Below, piece by piece: positions 62,310 through 64,000 of a stretch of 64,000 nucleotides of DNA; the first letter of the stretch is position 1; each line of letters opens with the position of its first letter. A model generated the notes under the pieces. It ran no database searches and was not told the origin of the DNA. It worked only from the letters and a program-made list of their open reading frames with translations. The translations under genes and the position numbers were made by a program. The stretch is taken from positions 124,001 through 188,000 of the forward strand of contig NZ_CAMFIA010000002.1 of NCBI RefSeq assembly GCF_945952405.1, given 5' to 3'. This stretch comes from an uncultured Stenotrophomonas sp. GTDB lineage: Bacteria > Pseudomonadota > Gammaproteobacteria > Xanthomonadales > Xanthomonadaceae.

Positions 62310-62370
62310 GAGCCGGGCATCGGCCCGGCTCCGCGTCATCGCAAGGCGCCCGCCGGCCAGCGGCCGGCAC
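62310..62370. repeat. Two palindromes between the TonB receptor operon and dnaB
   Basis: AGCCGGGC-ATCG-GCCCGGCT (62311-62330) and GCCGGCC-AGC-GGCCGGC (62352-62370). The second begins 5 bp beyond the dnaB stop. Neither has a T-tract on the dnaB transcript, so termination there may be factor-dependent. Confidence 0.6.
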
Positions 62371-62375
62371 GCCGC

Positions 62376-63806
62376 TTATTCGAACGAACCCACCGAATCG
62401 TGGGCCAGGTTGTCGAAGCGGGTGTACTCACCGAAGAACTTCAGCTTGCACGAACCGGTCGGGCCACCACGGTGCTTGCCGATGATGATCTCGGCCAGGC
62501 CCTTGTCCGGTGAGTTTTCCTTGTTGTAGTAGTCGTCGCGGTAGATGAACACGATCATGTCCGCGTCCTGCTCGATTGCGCCCGATTCACGCAGGTCGGC
62601 CATCACCGGGCGCTTGTCGGTACGCGTTTCCAGCGAGCGGTTGAGCTGCGACAGCGCGATCACCGGCACGTGCAGTTCCTTGGCAAGGCCTTTCAGCGAT
62701 CGCGAGATTTCCGAAATTTCGGTCGCGCGGTTTTCACTGTTGCCCGGCACGCTCATCAGCTGCAGGTAGTCGATCACCACCAGGCCCAGGTCATGCTCGC
62801 GCTTGAGGCGGCGGCACTTGGAACGCAGCACTTCCGGCGATACGCCCGGCGTGTCGTCGATGAAGATCTTGGTTTCCTTCAGCATCTTGATCGCGCTGGT
62901 GACGCGGCTCCAGTCCTCGTCTTCCAGCTGGCCGGTACGCAGGCGCTGCGCGTTGATGCGGCCATTGGAGGAAATCAGGCGCATCGCCAGCTGCGAGGCC
63001 GACATTTCCATCGAGAACACCGCCACGCCCTTCTTCGACTTGATCGCCGCGTACTCGGCGATGTTCAGCGCGAAGGTGGTCTTGCCCATCGCCGGACGTG
63101 CCGCCAGGATGATCAGGTCAGTCGGCTGCAGGCCGGCGGTCATCGCATCGAAGTCGTTGTAGCCGGTCGGCAGGCCGGTGATGTTGCCGCCATTCTCGAA
63201 TCGATTGCGCAGTTCCTCGAAGGCGTCCTTCAGCGCGCCCGGCATGGCCACGAAGTCGGTACGGCCGCGCGCGCCCTGCTCGGCGATGGCGAACACGCTC
63301 TTTTCCGCCGACGCCAGCAGCTCGCTGCTGTCACGGCCTTCAGGCTGGAAACCGTCGTTGACGATGTCGGTGCCGACCTGGATCAGCTGCCGCAGCACCG
63401 CCTTGTCACGCACGATCTCGGCATAGGCCACGATGTTGGCCGCCGACGGCGTGGTGCTGGCCAGCTCGATCAGGTAGGCGCCATCGCCGACCAGCTCCAG
63501 CTTGCCCTGCGATTCGAACCACTCGCCCAGGGTCACCGCGTCGAACGGACGTTCGCGCTCGGACAGCTCGCGGATGGCCCGGTAGATCATCTGGTGATCG
63601 CGGCGGTAGAAGTCGCCTTCGGTCAGCTGGTCATTGACCCGGTCGTATGCCTCGGGCGCCAGCATCAGGCCCCCCAGCACCGCCTGCTCGGCTTCCACCG
63701 AATGCGGCGGAACCCGCAGCTGGTCGATGCGCGACTCGTCGCGATCGCGATCGAAGCCATCACCGCGCTCTCTGCGGTTGGAACGGAAGCCGGGAGGAGC
63801 GGACAT
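62376..63806 (-). CDS. dnaB: Replicative DNA helicase DnaB
   Basis: Hexameric 5'-3' helicase that unwinds the replication fork. The 476-residue protein has the N-terminal domain opening LRVPPHSVEAEQAVLGGLML and the RecA-like domain with Walker A ARPAMGKTTFALN, Walker B LVVIDYLQLM, the DLRESGAIEQDADMIVFI block and a C-terminal IIGKHRGGPTG loop. The start at 63806 (MSAPPGFRSNRRERG) has GGAAA upstream. No intein is present. A consensus DnaA box lies about 75 bp upstream. Confidence 0.97.
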   Translation of the reverse strand: MSAPPGFRSNRRERGDGFDRDRDESRIDQLRVPPHSVEAEQAVLGGLMLAPEAYDRVNDQLTEGDFYRRDHQMIYRAIRELSERERPFDAVTLGEWFESQGKLELVGDGAYLIELASTTPSAANIVAYAEIVRDKAVLRQLIQVGTDIVNDGFQPEGRDSSELLASAEKSVFAIAEQGARGRTDFVAMPGALKDAFEELRNRFENGGNITGLPTGYNDFDAMTAGLQPTDLIILAARPAMGKTTFALNIAEYAAIKSKKGVAVFSMEMSASQLAMRLISSNGRINAQRLRTGQLEDEDWSRVTSAIKMLKETKIFIDDTPGVSPEVLRSKCRRLKREHDLGLVVIDYLQLMSVPGNSENRATEISEISRSLKGLAKELHVPVIALSQLNRSLETRTDKRPVMADLRESGAIEQDADMIVFIYRDDYYNKENSPDKGLAEIIIGKHRGGPTGSCKLKFFGEYTRFDNLAHDSVGSFE

Positions 63807-63879
63807 GCTGCGGTGTTTCCTGCAAAAGTGGGCCAGATCAGTGTAGGCATGCGCCAGCCCCGACGGCGATGGACAAGCC

Positions 63880-63888
63880 TGTGGATAA
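63880..63888 (-). promoter_or_regulatory. DnaA box upstream of dnaB
   Basis: TTATCCACA on the minus strand, an exact match to the DnaA consensus, 74 bp upstream of the dnaB start. A weaker relative (TTCTCCACG) lies 3 bp further upstream at about 63891-63899. It may make dnaB expression responsive to DnaA. Confidence 0.6.
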
Positions 63889-64000
63889 GCCGTGGAGAAA
63901 CGGGGGATATCCGCCGATGCGTGGCCATGCTGGCGTGGAGGTGTCGCACTGCCTGCGACGAGCGCCGTTGCGGCACCCGAGCGGTGCATTATCGCAGATC

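Noticed and set aside
59792..62485. An 897-codon plus-strand frame opposite the TonB receptor
   Set aside because: Antisense of a clear receptor gene with low-complexity composition; not coding.

Overview
The window is high-GC chromosomal DNA from a gammaproteobacterium of the Xanthomonadaceae, most likely the Stenotrophomonas maltophilia group. This rests on gene content (kynurenine route to quinolinate, 180-kDa NAD-glutamate dehydrogenase, metH split into two genes, TetR plus RND pump lacking an outer-membrane gene, TonB receptor fused in operon with phoD) and on many short palindromes with a terminal GTAG/CTAC and arms such as GTGCCGGCC/GGCCGGCAC, which look like the SMAG elements described in that species. 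No tRNA, rRNA, CRISPR array, insertion sequence or prophage gene was seen. Almost every base belongs to core or conserved accessory genes.

Layout. 1-4463: end of an unknown gene, then smc and zipA (minus strand; chromosome organisation, division). 4655-5957: rpsF-rpsR-rplI ribosomal operon. 6140-6645: A-type Fe-S carrier and a probable CbrC-family remnant. 6774-10741: asnS, two small hypotheticals, PaiB-like protein, beta carbonic anhydrase, 3-hydroxyanthranilate dioxygenase. 10901-15696: kynU, kmo, sbcB and a DUF2461 gene, tightly packed. 16416-18181: 5'-nucleotidase and NAD kinase (minus). 18417-23393: large NAD-GDH (minus). 23644-28757: TetR, membrane-fusion lipoprotein and RND transporter (probably SmeGH-like). 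28872-30020: acyl-CoA dehydrogenase. 30144-34950: ArsR/methyltransferase regulator with an operator next to it, followed by a two-gene methionine synthase. 35025-38988: DUF2058, slyX, ugd, FKBP isomerase, exported glutathione peroxidase (minus). 39291-43927: a YtrA-type operon with a clear operator-promoter, ABC transporter, a GSGD-repeat exported protein and lipoproteins. 44044-47143: fumC and purB. 47144-47836: non-coding region with two inverted copies of a structured repeat. 47837-50152: ribosomal oxygenase-like JmjC protein and a GNAT protein. 50339-55910: sucA-sucB-lpd. 56031-57665: divergent LysR/GST pair. 57691-58148: two overlapping small envelope genes. 58317-62149: TonB receptor-phoD operon with a Pho-box-like site. 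62376-63806: dnaB, with a DnaA box upstream.

The most unusual signals lie between the genes: (i) two copies of an element at 47202-47683 sharing an identical 26-nt junction loop but with different, fully compensated stems; (ii) a perfect 29-bp inverted repeat at 34950-35016; (iii) regulator-specific operators before the metH, ytr, GST and phoD transcription units. All functional statements are from reading the sequence and from family knowledge; no database search was run.
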